Positions 9,498 through 18,132 of a stretch of 64,000 nt of DNA are shown piece after piece (positions within the stretch are counted from its first letter, which is position 1; the number at the start of each line of letters is the position of its first letter). The stretch lies in assembly GCA_019136655.1 (NCBI GenBank), contig JAGVTU010000009.1, positions 54,598-118,597 of the forward strand, given 5' to 3'. This DNA comes from Bacteroidota bacterium. GTDB lineage: Bacteria > Bacteroidota > Bacteroidia > AKYH767-A > OLB10. A program made the translations under genes and the position numbers. The notes beneath the pieces were generated by a model. That model was not told where the DNA came from. It ran no database searches and saw only the letters and a program-made list of their open reading frames with translations.

Positions 9498-9528
9498 AAA
9501 AGGCGCTGAAATATTTCAGCGTCTTTTT
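9498..9528. terminator. Strong bidirectional terminator
   Basis: A near-perfect palindrome centred at 9512/9513 has a stem of at least ten pairs (9502-9511 with 9514-9523, one G-T wobble). It is flanked by AAAA on the left and TTTTT on the right, so it has a T-run in both directions. The stop codon of the minus-strand 500-aa gene (9516-9518) lies inside the stem. Confidence 0.85.
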
Positions 9529-11018
9529 AATTTTTTCATTATCTCCGGCCATAAAACATCATAAGGAATAATCTCCAGTCCTTCTACAATGAACAACTTT
9601 GATTCTTTTCCGGGTTTTAACTGTGCAAGTTGATTTGACACATGTTTCGCTGTAATTTCGCTATTGAAATTATTCTTAAAAAGTTCAAGCAGCATATTCA
9701 GGAATATATAGGTTCGGGGGTAAATCCTTTTGTCCACGTATTTCTTTATATAATTCTCTAAATATTTTGTTCTTTCGGTTAGTTTATCGAATTCACCCAT
9801 TTCAATCATAACGATAATCTGACCTACCATGATGCTGATGTTATTGTCTTCTTTATGTGAAGTATAATAACTTATCTCATCCAGAAACCCCAATAAATTA
9901 ATGCTCTCCTTAGGGAAATGATCAGGTAAAATAAAATTCAGATAGGGTTCAAAATAATGCCACCGCTCTCTTACTTCCTGATTAAAATTTACGAATTGCT
10001 CATTGTGGGTTGCTTCAAAATAAATATTCAGTGCCTGCTCATAATTTCCTGAATGCATACAAAGAATAAAGTAATGCTCCAGAGCCAAAAGCCAATCTGC
10101 TGAATTCTGATTGAGCCGTTGCAAAAAAATGCGGGCTTCTTCTTTTCCTTTATCATACTGACGAAGATGTATACAGGCAAGCATACGTGAAAGGGCGAGA
10201 ATACTCCGTTGCATATCAGTAAAATATTCAGGGTGTTGCCTGTAAAACTCTTCTCTTTCATTGAGCACTTCATCTATCAGCTCAAAATCATTTGCAAAAT
10301 AGCCATAAGTAAAGGCAATATTGGCATAATGGTAATTTGATGAGAATGACTGCAGTTTTTCATGGATTTGCTTTGCACGGAGATAGTATTTTTTTGCCTT
10401 GGTAACATTTTTATACTGAGCTATATTGGATGCTGTCTGAAAAATATCCAGTTCACGTTGCATGAGCAGCAATTCCGATTCCAGTTTAAAGCGTTCGAAT
10501 GATTCTTCAAATCTGCTTTTGTAATGATAAAATTCATCCGGTTTGTTTTTTACCGCCATACGATCAGCAAGGGTCAAATCAGCAATACAACCCATCATTC
10601 CGTCATTGGTAAAAGCAATATTCTCAGCCAACTTTTGTGAGAAAAAATCAGCTATGAGTGTTGTTGTGTTTTGCTGCCGCGTAATTAATGCTGCTCCCAA
10701 ATAAATATACGCTCTGAATGTGCTTCGACCCAGCATGGAATTCATCAGTTTTTCGGGGTTGAGGCCGTAAACCAGATGAACCAATCTGTTTTCCAATTCT
10801 GATTTCAGTTTCTGATACGAAGTATGTGTTGCGGATACGCCTAATACTTTTTCTGCAGCTTCCTCATCAGTAGTTACTTTTCCGGAGTTGATTTCTTTAT
10901 AAAGCCTCAGCAGTTCAGGAAAATTTTTATCTGTAAAATAAACTTCAGGCGGACTCAGATACTCATATCTGTTTTTTGCGAAAAAACCTGTGAGCGTTTT
11001 TATTTCAGATAACTCCAT
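9516..11018 (-). CDS. 500-aa helical-repeat protein of unknown function
   Basis: No signal peptide or membrane segment is seen. The protein is almost entirely alpha-helical, with TPR-like helical pairs (for example SADWLLALEHYFILCMHSGNYEQALNIY split across adjacent helices, and YYLRAKQIHEKLQSF). The N-terminus has an acidic, Tyr-rich stretch around FFAKNRYEYLSPPEVYF. I do not recognise the family; proteins of this length and style occur as conserved hypotheticals in Bacteroidota. It is monocistronic: terminator at its end, and a gap of about 100 nt before rnc. Confidence 0.75.
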   Translation of the reverse strand: MELSEIKTLTGFFAKNRYEYLSPPEVYFTDKNFPELLRLYKEINSGKVTTDEEAAEKVLGVSATHTSYQKLKSELENRLVHLVYGLNPEKLMNSMLGRSTFRAYIYLGAALITRQQNTTTLIADFFSQKLAENIAFTNDGMMGCIADLTLADRMAVKNKPDEFYHYKSRFEESFERFKLESELLLMQRELDIFQTASNIAQYKNVTKAKKYYLRAKQIHEKLQSFSSNYHYANIAFTYGYFANDFELIDEVLNEREEFYRQHPEYFTDMQRSILALSRMLACIHLRQYDKGKEEARIFLQRLNQNSADWLLALEHYFILCMHSGNYEQALNIYFEATHNEQFVNFNQEVRERWHYFEPYLNFILPDHFPKESINLLGFLDEISYYTSHKEDNNISIMVGQIIVMIEMGEFDKLTERTKYLENYIKKYVDKRIYPRTYIFLNMLLELFKNNFNSEITAKHVSNQLAQLKPGKESKLFIVEGLEIIPYDVLWPEIMKKLKRR

Positions 11019-11122
11019 TTTTTTTGAAAATATTTAGCTGCACTCAGTAAAAATACATTGTGTGTAAAAATACATCCGAAATGTCAGGATGCAAATTTCA
11101 GAGTAAAAAATTGTGTGTAGTA

Positions 11123-11836
11123 TTATATCTGTAATTGCATGCATGCCTTTTCAGCAGCAATTTGTTCAGCCTTCTTTTTTACAAAATCCATTCCGGTGGC
11201 TGCTTCTTCGCCATTTATCATCAACCTAACTCTAATGAGTTTGTCGCTGGTATTTTCTTCTTCAAAAGTTACGAAAACCACTGTATGCTTATTGCGCTGC
11301 GCCCAGTTTAACAGACGACTTTTAAAATTAATTTCAGTAGAAAAAATTGCGTCAAGATCAACATGGTTTTCAATTATTCTCTCGAGAATAAACTTTCTTA
11401 CAACATTATAACCTCGATCTATGTAAATAGCACCTATTAATGCTTCCAGTGCATCGCCATACATATTCCTAAAAGCATCAGGGGCACTGTTCTTCTTAAT
11501 AAACTGATTTATTCCTAGTTTGATTGCAATTTGTTTCAGATGGTCACGACTCACCAGTCTGCTGCGCATTTCCGTAAGGAAACCCTCTTCTTTGAATGGA
11601 AATTTACGAAACAGCATTTCAGCAATTACTGCACCTAAAATAGCATCACCCAGATATTCCAGTCGTTCATTGGAATGTTTAATTCCATTGGTAGTGTCTT
11701 TTGCTTGAGAACGATGACTGAAAGCAAGTTTGTAAAGCGAAAGATTTCTAGGATAAAAACCCAGTAACGAATGCAGCGAGCGCAACAGGCCACGATTCTC
11801 TGAAAATAAAATACTGAAAGGTATAAAACCGATCAA
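11123..11836 (-). CDS. rnc: Ribonuclease III
   Basis: The 237-aa protein carries the RNase III signature NERLEYLGDAILG near residue 60, with further catalytic acidic residues around GDALEALIGAIYID. The double-stranded RNA-binding domain occupies about residues 168-236 (SRLLNWAQ, then AEQIAAEKACMQL). It cleaves dsRNA in rRNA maturation and mRNA decay. It follows fabF by 14 nt in the common acpP-fabF-rnc order, so it is probably co-transcribed with fatty acid synthesis genes. The N-terminal extension (MIGFIPFSILFSENRG) is typical of Bacteroidota homologues. Confidence 0.95.
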   Translation of the reverse strand: MIGFIPFSILFSENRGLLRSLHSLLGFYPRNLSLYKLAFSHRSQAKDTTNGIKHSNERLEYLGDAILGAVIAEMLFRKFPFKEEGFLTEMRSRLVSRDHLKQIAIKLGINQFIKKNSAPDAFRNMYGDALEALIGAIYIDRGYNVVRKFILERIIENHVDLDAIFSTEINFKSRLLNWAQRNKHTVVFVTFEEENTSDKLIRVRLMINGEEAATGMDFVKKKAEQIAAEKACMQLQI

Positions 11837-11850
11837 GGAACTACTGATTT

Positions 11851-13104
11851 TTAAGAGGAATATTTTTTAAAAATAACAGAAGCATTATGTCCGCCAAATC
11901 CAAAAGTATTGCTTAATGCTGCACGGATTTCGCGTTGTTGAGGTTTATGAAAAGTAAAATTTAATCTTGAATCGAAAGCAGGATCATCCGTAAAATGGTT
12001 GATGGTAGGCGGAACCGTATTGTTTTGAACTGCAAGAATTGATGCAATAGCTTCAATAGCACCTGCAGCACCTAACAAATGACCTGTCATAGATTTGGTA
12101 GAACTGATGTTTAACCTGAAAGCATCATCACCAAATAATTTGAGTATGGCTTTTACCTCACTTGGATCGCCAACAGGAGTGCTGGTTCCATGTACATTGA
12201 TATAATCAATATCAGAAGGTGATAACCCTGAATCCTCCAATGCATATTTCATTACATTGTAAGCTCCAAGTCCTTCGGGATGAGTAGCTGTAAGATGATA
12301 TGCATCGGCACTCATGCCACCACCCACCATTTCAGCATAAATTTTAGCACCTCTTGCTTTGGCATGATTCAGTTCTTCGAGAATGATGCAACCTGCACCT
12401 TCTCCCAATACAAAACCGTCACGGTCCAAATCAAAAGGACGGGATGCTGTTTGTGGGTCGTTATTACGTTCACTCAGGGCATGCATAGCATTAAAACCTC
12501 CAATACCTGCTTCATTGACAGATGCCTCCGAACCACCGGAAACAAAGACATCTGCTTTGCCAAGACGGATGTAATTAAATGCATCTATAAGTGCATTGGT
12601 AGATGATGCACATGCCGAAACCGTAGTATAGTTTGGACCACGGTATCCAAAACGCATGGAGATATGACCTGATGCAATATCGGCAATCATCTTTGGTATG
12701 AAAAAGGGATTGAACCTTGGTGTTCCGTCTCCTTTTGCATAAGCAATCACCTCGTCAAGGAAAGTACGTAATCCTCCAATACCTGATCCCCAGATAACGC
12801 CTATGCGGTCAGGATTTACCTGAGCGGTATCCAAGCCGGCATCTTTGACACCCTGATCGGATACTGCAATTGCATACTGAGAAAACGGATCGAGTTTACG
12901 AGCTTCTTTCTTTTCGAGATATTGCAATGGGTCGAAGTTCTTCACTTCGCATGCAAACCTTGTTTTAAATTTAGAAGCATCAAATTTGGTAATAGGAACA
13001 GCGCCACTAACACCACTCAATAGGCCATTCCAATATTCGGGAACAGAATTTCCTAAGGGTGTAAGGGCGCCTAATCCGGTAACTACTACTCTTTTAAGCT
13101 CCAT
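11851..13104 (-). CDS. fabF: Beta-ketoacyl-ACP synthase II
   Basis: The 417-aa thiolase-fold condensing enzyme has the Cys-His-His triad: the nucleophile in VSACASSTNA (about residue 165), and His residues in VHGTSTPVGD (about 305) and GHLLGAAGA (about 342). It elongates acyl-ACP with malonyl-ACP in type II fatty acid synthesis. It lies 19 nt downstream of acpP, whose product carries its substrates, and 14 nt upstream of rnc. Length matches the family exactly. Confidence 0.97.
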   Translation of the reverse strand: MELKRVVVTGLGALTPLGNSVPEYWNGLLSGVSGAVPITKFDASKFKTRFACEVKNFDPLQYLEKKEARKLDPFSQYAIAVSDQGVKDAGLDTAQVNPDRIGVIWGSGIGGLRTFLDEVIAYAKGDGTPRFNPFFIPKMIADIASGHISMRFGYRGPNYTTVSACASSTNALIDAFNYIRLGKADVFVSGGSEASVNEAGIGGFNAMHALSERNNDPQTASRPFDLDRDGFVLGEGAGCIILEELNHAKARGAKIYAEMVGGGMSADAYHLTATHPEGLGAYNVMKYALEDSGLSPSDIDYINVHGTSTPVGDPSEVKAILKLFGDDAFRLNISSTKSMTGHLLGAAGAIEAIASILAVQNNTVPPTINHFTDDPAFDSRLNFTFHKPQQREIRAALSNTFGFGGHNASVIFKKYSS

Positions 13105-13123
13105 GCAGTAAGGTTATGACTGC

Positions 13124-13360
13124 TTATTTTACGTTTGCTGTAATGTAATCTATCGCCTGACCTACGGTAGCGATTTTTTCTGCCTGATCATCAGGGATAG
13201 CAATGTTGAACTCTTTTTCAAATTCCATAATCAGTTCAACGGTGTCGAGCGAATCAGCTCCAAGATCGTTGGTAAAAGAAGCTTCATTAGTAACTTCGCC
13301 TTCGTCAACACCTAATTTGTCAACAATAATAGCTTTAACTCTTGATGCAATGTCTGACAT
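13124..13360 (-). CDS. acpP: Acyl carrier protein
   Basis: The 78-aa acidic four-helix protein carries the phosphopantetheine attachment motif [10 protein letters not shown], with the modified Ser near residue 37. It shuttles acyl intermediates as thioesters to FabF and the other type II fatty acid synthesis enzymes. It is the first gene of acpP-fabF-rnc; the 154-nt gap to trpS should contain the promoter. Confidence 0.98.
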   Translation of the reverse strand: MSDIASRVKAIIVDKLGVDEGEVTNEASFTNDLGADSLDTVELIMEFEKEFNIAIPDDQAEKIATVGQAIDYITANVK

Positions 13361-13514
13361 TTGTATAATGTTTTGAATTAGAGCGCAAAGAAATGTTTTT
13401 GAATCGGATTTTCAAAATATTTTAACCCAACAAAAATCTGAATGTTTACCATTGAATTATAGACAGATAGAATACAGGTTAACTTTTTATTGACAATTCC
13501 ACAATTTCAAAAGA

Positions 13515-14513
13515 CTAATAAAATCTTCTGAAACCGATAATCTGACGTGCTTCTTCCAGTGTTTTGCATGCACTTTCCTTGGCTTTTTCTCTTCCCCTGC
13601 TCACTACTTTTCTGATATACTCTTTGTCGGAATTCAGCTCATTAATTTTTTCAGTAATTGGCTTCAGAAAAACTACCATATCTTCAGCTAATTGCTTTTT
13701 CATATCACCATAGCGAATATTACATTGCGCATAAGCATTTTCGAAATGAGCGATGGTATCAGCAGCAGAGACCAGTTTCATGAGTGAAAACAAATTTTCA
13801 ATTGCTTCCGGTTTTGGTGAATTAGGTTCTACAGGACCACTGTCAGTTACGGCACGCATAATTTTCTTTCTCACAACGGAAGCGTCATCTTTCAGATACA
13901 ATGCATTTCCTTCACCTTCCGACTTTCCCATTTTACCGCTGCCATCCAGTCCGGGAACTTTCACAAGTGTCTGACCAAAATTAAAAGCAACAGGCTCGGG
14001 GAAAAAATCAGTTTTATATAATCTGTTGAAACGATTTCCGAAAGTTCGTGTCATTTCAAGATGTTGTTCCTGGTCTTTGCCAACAGGAACTTTTAACGCT
14101 TTATGAATTAAAATATCGGCAGCCATAAGCACAGGATACGTCAGCAAACCTGCATTTATATTATCAGGGTGTTTACGTATCTTTTCTTTGAACGATGTTA
14201 CTCTCTCCAACTCACCTACATAAGCATTCATATTAAGTAACAAATACAATTCAGCCGTTTCAGGTAAATCACTTTGTATATAAATGGTACAAACTTCGGG
14301 GTCCAAACCGCAGGCAAGATATTCTACCAAAACCTGATATACATTTTGTTGTAAATTCTCAGGAGTGGGATGTGTGGTGAGAGAATGATAATCGGCAATG
14401 AAGAAAAAGCAGCGATACTCATGCTGCATTTTCAGAAAGTTTTTCATGGCACCAAAATAATTACCGAGGTGAAGGTTGCCTGTTGAACGAATTCCGCTTA
14501 CTACTGTATCCAT
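13515..14513 (-). CDS. trpS: Tryptophanyl-tRNA synthetase
   Basis: This 332-aa class Ic synthetase has the HIGH-equivalent HLGN (residues 16-19, in GNLHLGNYFGAM) and the KMSKS-equivalent KMGKSEG near residue 198. It charges tRNA-Trp with tryptophan in the cytosol. The start MDTVVSGIRSTGNLHLGN is conserved in the family. It is monocistronic, with its own promoter box unusually close to the ATG. Confidence 0.97.
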   Translation of the reverse strand: MDTVVSGIRSTGNLHLGNYFGAMKNFLKMQHEYRCFFFIADYHSLTTHPTPENLQQNVYQVLVEYLACGLDPEVCTIYIQSDLPETAELYLLLNMNAYVGELERVTSFKEKIRKHPDNINAGLLTYPVLMAADILIHKALKVPVGKDQEQHLEMTRTFGNRFNRLYKTDFFPEPVAFNFGQTLVKVPGLDGSGKMGKSEGEGNALYLKDDASVVRKKIMRAVTDSGPVEPNSPKPEAIENLFSLMKLVSAADTIAHFENAYAQCNIRYGDMKKQLAEDMVVFLKPITEKINELNSDKEYIRKVVSRGREKAKESACKTLEEARQIIGFRRFY

Positions 14514-14518
14514 GGCCG

Positions 14519-14526
14519 CAAAAATA
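14519..14526 (-). promoter_or_regulatory. -7 box for trpS, almost abutting the start codon
   Basis: On the minus strand this reads TATTTTTG (TAnnTTTG consensus), ending only 5 nt before the trpS ATG (14513-14511). Transcription starting at the usual distance would give a leaderless or nearly leaderless mRNA. Confidence 0.55.
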
Positions 14527-14616
14527 CATGATTAAGCATGATTAAAAATTATTCTTACAGTTCAAACCTAATCAATAAATGTTATTACTTAGTGGTATTA
14601 TCAAATGATTGTAATA

Positions 14617-15891
14617 ATGAAACCATTAGCAGAACGAATGAGGCCTGAAACACTGAAAGACTACATCGGACAGGAGCACCTGGTGGGCGAAGGTGCTATT
14701 CTCAGAAAATCTATTCAGTCGGGTCAGGTGCCAAGTATGATTTTATGGGGACCTCCGGGCACAGGAAAAACCACACTGGCTTACATCATAGCCCGTGAGT
14801 CAGGAAGAAAAATTTTTATGCTTAGTGCCATCAGCAGTGGAGTAAAAGACATCAGAGAGGTGATAGAAAAAGCCACCAAACTGCAACAAGACGAAAAACA
14901 ACAATCTGTTTTATTCATTGATGAAATACACCGTTTCAGCAAATCGCAACAAGACTCATTATTAGGTGCTGTTGAACGGGGAGTGTTTACACTTATCGGT
15001 GCAACTACAGAAAATCCATCTTTTGAAGTTATCTCTCCGCTTCTCTCACGCTGTCAGGTTTTTGTTCTGAAATCTTTATCGGCCGATCACTTAAAAACAC
15101 TCCTTCACCGCGCATTGCAAAATGATGAGCAATATAAAAATCTGAATGTAGAGTTTAAGGAATATGAAGCAATATTACGTTTGAGTGGCGGTGATGCACG
15201 TAAACTCTTAAATCTGCTTGAAATAGTCATACAGTCGAATGCAACAGATCAAACACTGATAATAGACAATGCACTGGTAGAAAAAACCATTCAGCAAAAA
15301 ATTGCACTTTATGACAAATCAGGTGAACAACATTACGATATTATTTCAGCTTTCATCAAATCAATGCGAGGCAGCGACCCTAATGCTGCCGTTTACTGGC
15401 TTGCACGAATGATTGAAGGTGGTGAAGATCCATTGTTTATCGCTAGGCGAATGCTCATTTTAGCTTCGGAAGACATAGGCAATGCCAATCCTAATGCATT
15501 GCTGATAGCCAATCAGTGTTTTGATGCTGTGCATAAAATTGGTTTTCCTGAAAGCAGAATTATTTTATCACAGGCTTGTATTTATTTAGCCTGTTCGCCC
15601 AAAAGCAATGCTGCATATATGGCCATTGAAGAAGCATTGTCAATGACAAAGTCGAAAGGTGATTTATCAGTACCGCTGCACATACGCAATGCTCCAACAC
15701 AACTGATGAAGGAACTTGGCTACGGGCATGATTACAAGTATGCTCACGATTATGAGAATAATTTTACGGAGCAGGAATTTCTGCCGGCAGAAATTCGCAA
15801 TACAAAATTTTATAACCCGGGAAACAATCCGAGAGAAAAAGAAATGCGTGAATTTTTAAGAACGAGATGGGGTAAAAAGTATGGGTATTAA
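14617..15891 (+). CDS. rarA: Replication-associated recombination protein A (RarA/MgsA, AAA+ ATPase)
   Basis: From the ATG at 14617 (MKPLAERMRPETLKDYIGQEHL, the conserved family start; the frame runs four codons further upstream) the protein is 424 aa. It has Walker A GPPGTGKTTL near residue 46, Walker B LFIDEIHRF near 100, and the sensor TTENPS. The C-terminal MgsA/RarA tetramerisation region includes ASEDIGNANP and a conserved GYGHDYKYAHD. RarA acts at stalled replication forks and is related to clamp-loader ATPases. It overlaps the convergent regulator gene by 4 nt at the stop codons. Confidence 0.95.
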   Translation: MKPLAERMRPETLKDYIGQEHLVGEGAILRKSIQSGQVPSMILWGPPGTGKTTLAYIIARESGRKIFMLSAISSGVKDIREVIEKATKLQQDEKQQSVLFIDEIHRFSKSQQDSLLGAVERGVFTLIGATTENPSFEVISPLLSRCQVFVLKSLSADHLKTLLHRALQNDEQYKNLNVEFKEYEAILRLSGGDARKLLNLLEIVIQSNATDQTLIIDNALVEKTIQQKIALYDKSGEQHYDIISAFIKSMRGSDPNAAVYWLARMIEGGEDPLFIARRMLILASEDIGNANPNALLIANQCFDAVHKIGFPESRIILSQACIYLACSPKSNAAYMAIEEALSMTKSKGDLSVPLHIRNAPTQLMKELGYGHDYKYAHDYENNFTEQEFLPAEIRNTKFYNPGNNPREKEMREFLRTRWGKKYGY

Positions 15892-16946
15892 TTTTTCAAT
15901 TCCCTCAATTTTTTTTCGTTCAGCAATACAATTTTACCTTCTTTTACTTCGATGAGTTTTTCTTCTTTAAAATCACTTAAAGTACGAATGAGAGATTCTG
16001 TGGCGGTACCCACAATATTGGCTAAATCCTCCCGCGAAATGGACATGCTGAATGGCTCCGTTTCGCGGGTTTTATACTTTTCTGATAATAGCACCAATGC
16101 TTCAGCAACCCTTTTGCGCACAGAGCTGTAAGCGAGTTCTATTAAACTGTCCTGTTGTTCGGTAAGAGTCTGGTTAAGAATAACCAGAAAACGTCTTGCT
16201 ATTTCACGGTTGGAGTAAAGTAAATTCAGAAAATCTTCTTTTGGGATGAATACTACTTCGCAATCTTCGAGAGCCTGAGCACTTTCCAGATAATCCTTAT
16301 CTTCAATCAGTGATGTGTAACCAAAAAAATCGCCTTCCTTCAGCAATGATGTTATCAGTTCTTTGCCATAGGTATGGCTTTTAAAAAGTTTAATCTTACC
16401 ATGATTGACATAATACATTCCTCTTGGAAAATCGCCTTCCTTGTAAATATTTTCTTTCTTCTTATAAGCCCTTATTTTTTTATTTTCAATAAATGACAGC
16501 ATTGCATTCTTACCACCCACTTCACCAATGAATGCAGTCAGTCCGTCAATATCTTTTGAGTATTCCTTCTTTATTGCTTCTGATTTTTTCAAACGACTTT
16601 CAACAGCGTTCAGCAGTTCGCTCTTGTCAAAAGGTTTGGTGATGTAATCATCAGCACCCATCTCCATACCCTTGCGCATTTCGCCACGTTCTGTTTTTGC
16701 GGTGAGAAAGATAAACGGTATGATTGCGGTCTCTGGATTTTTTGACAACAAATGCAATACGCCATAGCCATCTAATACAGGCATCATAATATCGCAGATA
16801 ATCAAATCAGGTTTTTGTTTATGAACTTCCTCCACTCCTTTTTTTCCATCAGAAGCTGTTGCAACATCATAACCTCCCAACTCGAGTATTTCAGCTGTAT
16901 TTTCTCTGACTTCTTTGTTGTCTTCAATTAATAAAATCCGAGGCAT
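15888..16946 (-). CDS. Response regulator fused to a CRP/FNR-type transcription factor
   Basis: The 352-aa protein has an N-terminal receiver domain (residues 1-120: acidic pair ED near 8, phospho-acceptor Asp in CDIMMP near 52, Lys in TKPFDKSE near 105). A cyclic nucleotide-binding-like beta-barrel follows (about 145-265, AYKKKENIYKEGDFPRGMYYV). The C-terminus is a Crp helix-turn-helix (about 270-350, SREDLANIVGTATESLIRTL). No Cys cluster for an FNR-type Fe-S centre is apparent, so phosphorylation and/or an unknown ligand probably control it. No histidine kinase is adjacent. A TAnnTTTG box (16970-16977, minus) lies 23 nt upstream of the start. Confidence 0.92.
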   Translation of the reverse strand: MPRILLIEDNKEVRENTAEILELGGYDVATASDGKKGVEEVHKQKPDLIICDIMMPVLDGYGVLHLLSKNPETAIIPFIFLTAKTERGEMRKGMEMGADDYITKPFDKSELLNAVESRLKKSEAIKKEYSKDIDGLTAFIGEVGGKNAMLSFIENKKIRAYKKKENIYKEGDFPRGMYYVNHGKIKLFKSHTYGKELITSLLKEGDFFGYTSLIEDKDYLESAQALEDCEVVFIPKEDFLNLLYSNREIARRFLVILNQTLTEQQDSLIELAYSSVRKRVAEALVLLSEKYKTRETEPFSMSISREDLANIVGTATESLIRTLSDFKEEKLIEVKEGKIVLLNEKKLRELKN

Positions 16947-17090
16947 AATATTTAATTATTTTTCCGAGACAAATATAAGACAGAAATGCTTTTGAGAAAC
17001 TCGCTTCTCCACTTACTTTCAAAATAATATCTGTTAAATGGGATTATACAATCATTGTTCTTTCAAACTGACTTTTTTCGATTGGATTTT

Positions 17091-17876
17091 CTACTTCAGA
17101 AGATTTTTCGCTAAAAATTCCTTCATATCCTCCCATGATTTTTTATCGGCTGCTGCATTATACGAAACAGGCATATCAAATTTCTTTCCAGTTTCCGTTG
17201 CCTGAGGATTTGTAAATGCATGTGTAGCATCAGGATAATCAATAAAAACAAGATCCGCATGTGCTTTAGTCATTTCCTCTTTAAACTCTTTTACTTCCTG
17301 AGCTGGAACAAATGAATCGCTTGCACCATGGCAAACAAGAATTTTTGCCTTAATATCATTTTTAGCAGGAAAGCCTTTAAGTCCGCCATGGAAACTAACC
17401 ACTGCTTTAAAGGGCATTTCCAATTTAGCCGCATTCAAAACCATGCTTCCACCAAAGCAATAACCTATAGCAGCCATATTGCTTACATCAGCCATTGGAA
17501 ACTCTTTTACTTTGTTGATTGCAGCCTGAATGCGTTCCTGAACCAATTTAGCGTTGTTGTAAAATTTAGAAGATTGCTCCTGTGCTTCTTCAGGATTTGA
17601 TGCGATTGTACCATTGCCGTACATATCAACGGCAAAAGCAAAATATCCCAAAGAGGCAAGCATATTGGCACGCATCTGAACATAGTCATTACATCCCCAC
17701 CACTCAGGTATAATCAGCACAACGGGCATTTTACTCTTATGTGCATCAAAAGCAACATAACCTTTGCAGGTTACATCCCCGGATTTATATTCAATTACAC
17801 GGCTTTCATTATGCGCCAACAGTTGTCCACTAAAAAAAACTGACATGAGAATGAGTACAATTTTAATCTTCTTCAT
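17091..17876 (-). CDS. Secreted dienelactone hydrolase family protein
   Basis: This 261-aa alpha/beta hydrolase has a signal peptide (MKKIKIVLILMSVFFSGQLLA). The DLH triad is visible: nucleophile Cys in AIGYCFGGSMV (near residue 137), Asp in CHGASDSFVP (near 190), His in YPDATHAFT (near 222). Family members hydrolyse lactones or esters; the substrate here is unknown and the location is periplasmic or extracellular. A TATATTTG promoter box (17896-17903, minus) lies 19 nt upstream, so it can be transcribed apart from the preceding small gene. Confidence 0.9.
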   Translation of the reverse strand: MKKIKIVLILMSVFFSGQLLAHNESRVIEYKSGDVTCKGYVAFDAHKSKMPVVLIIPEWWGCNDYVQMRANMLASLGYFAFAVDMYGNGTIASNPEEAQEQSSKFYNNAKLVQERIQAAINKVKEFPMADVSNMAAIGYCFGGSMVLNAAKLEMPFKAVVSFHGGLKGFPAKNDIKAKILVCHGASDSFVPAQEVKEFKEEMTKAHADLVFIDYPDATHAFTNPQATETGKKFDMPVSYNAAADKKSWEDMKEFLAKNLLK

Positions 17877-17913
17877 TTTTATTACGATTTTTGTTCAAAT
17901 ATAAAAGTTACAA

Positions 17914-18126
17914 TTATTTTTTCAGATTGTTTTGATCCTTTTTCGAAAAATAATAAACAACGCCACCGATTATCAGTAAAGAAAAAAACAAGTTGGTCCC
18001 CAGCCACAGGTAATCATTTGAGTCTAACGGTTTACCATTGTTTTTCTTAATAAAAAGCAAAACCGACAATCCCATCCCAATGGACAATGAAATAAATACC
18101 AGGAAAATTCTTCTTCTGTTACTCAT
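17914..18126 (-). CDS. Small two-helix membrane protein
   Basis: The 70-aa protein has two predicted transmembrane helices (about residues 7-26 and 42-62) with a charged tail (KKDQNNLKK). It starts 6 nt after the stop of the upstream membrane protein gene, so the pair is almost certainly co-transcribed. I do not recognise a family; it may be an accessory subunit of its neighbour. Confidence 0.7.
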   Translation of the reverse strand: MSNRRRIFLVFISLSIGMGLSVLLFIKKNNGKPLDSNDYLWLGTNLFFSLLIIGGVVYYFSKKDQNNLKK

Positions 18127-18132
18127 GTTGAT

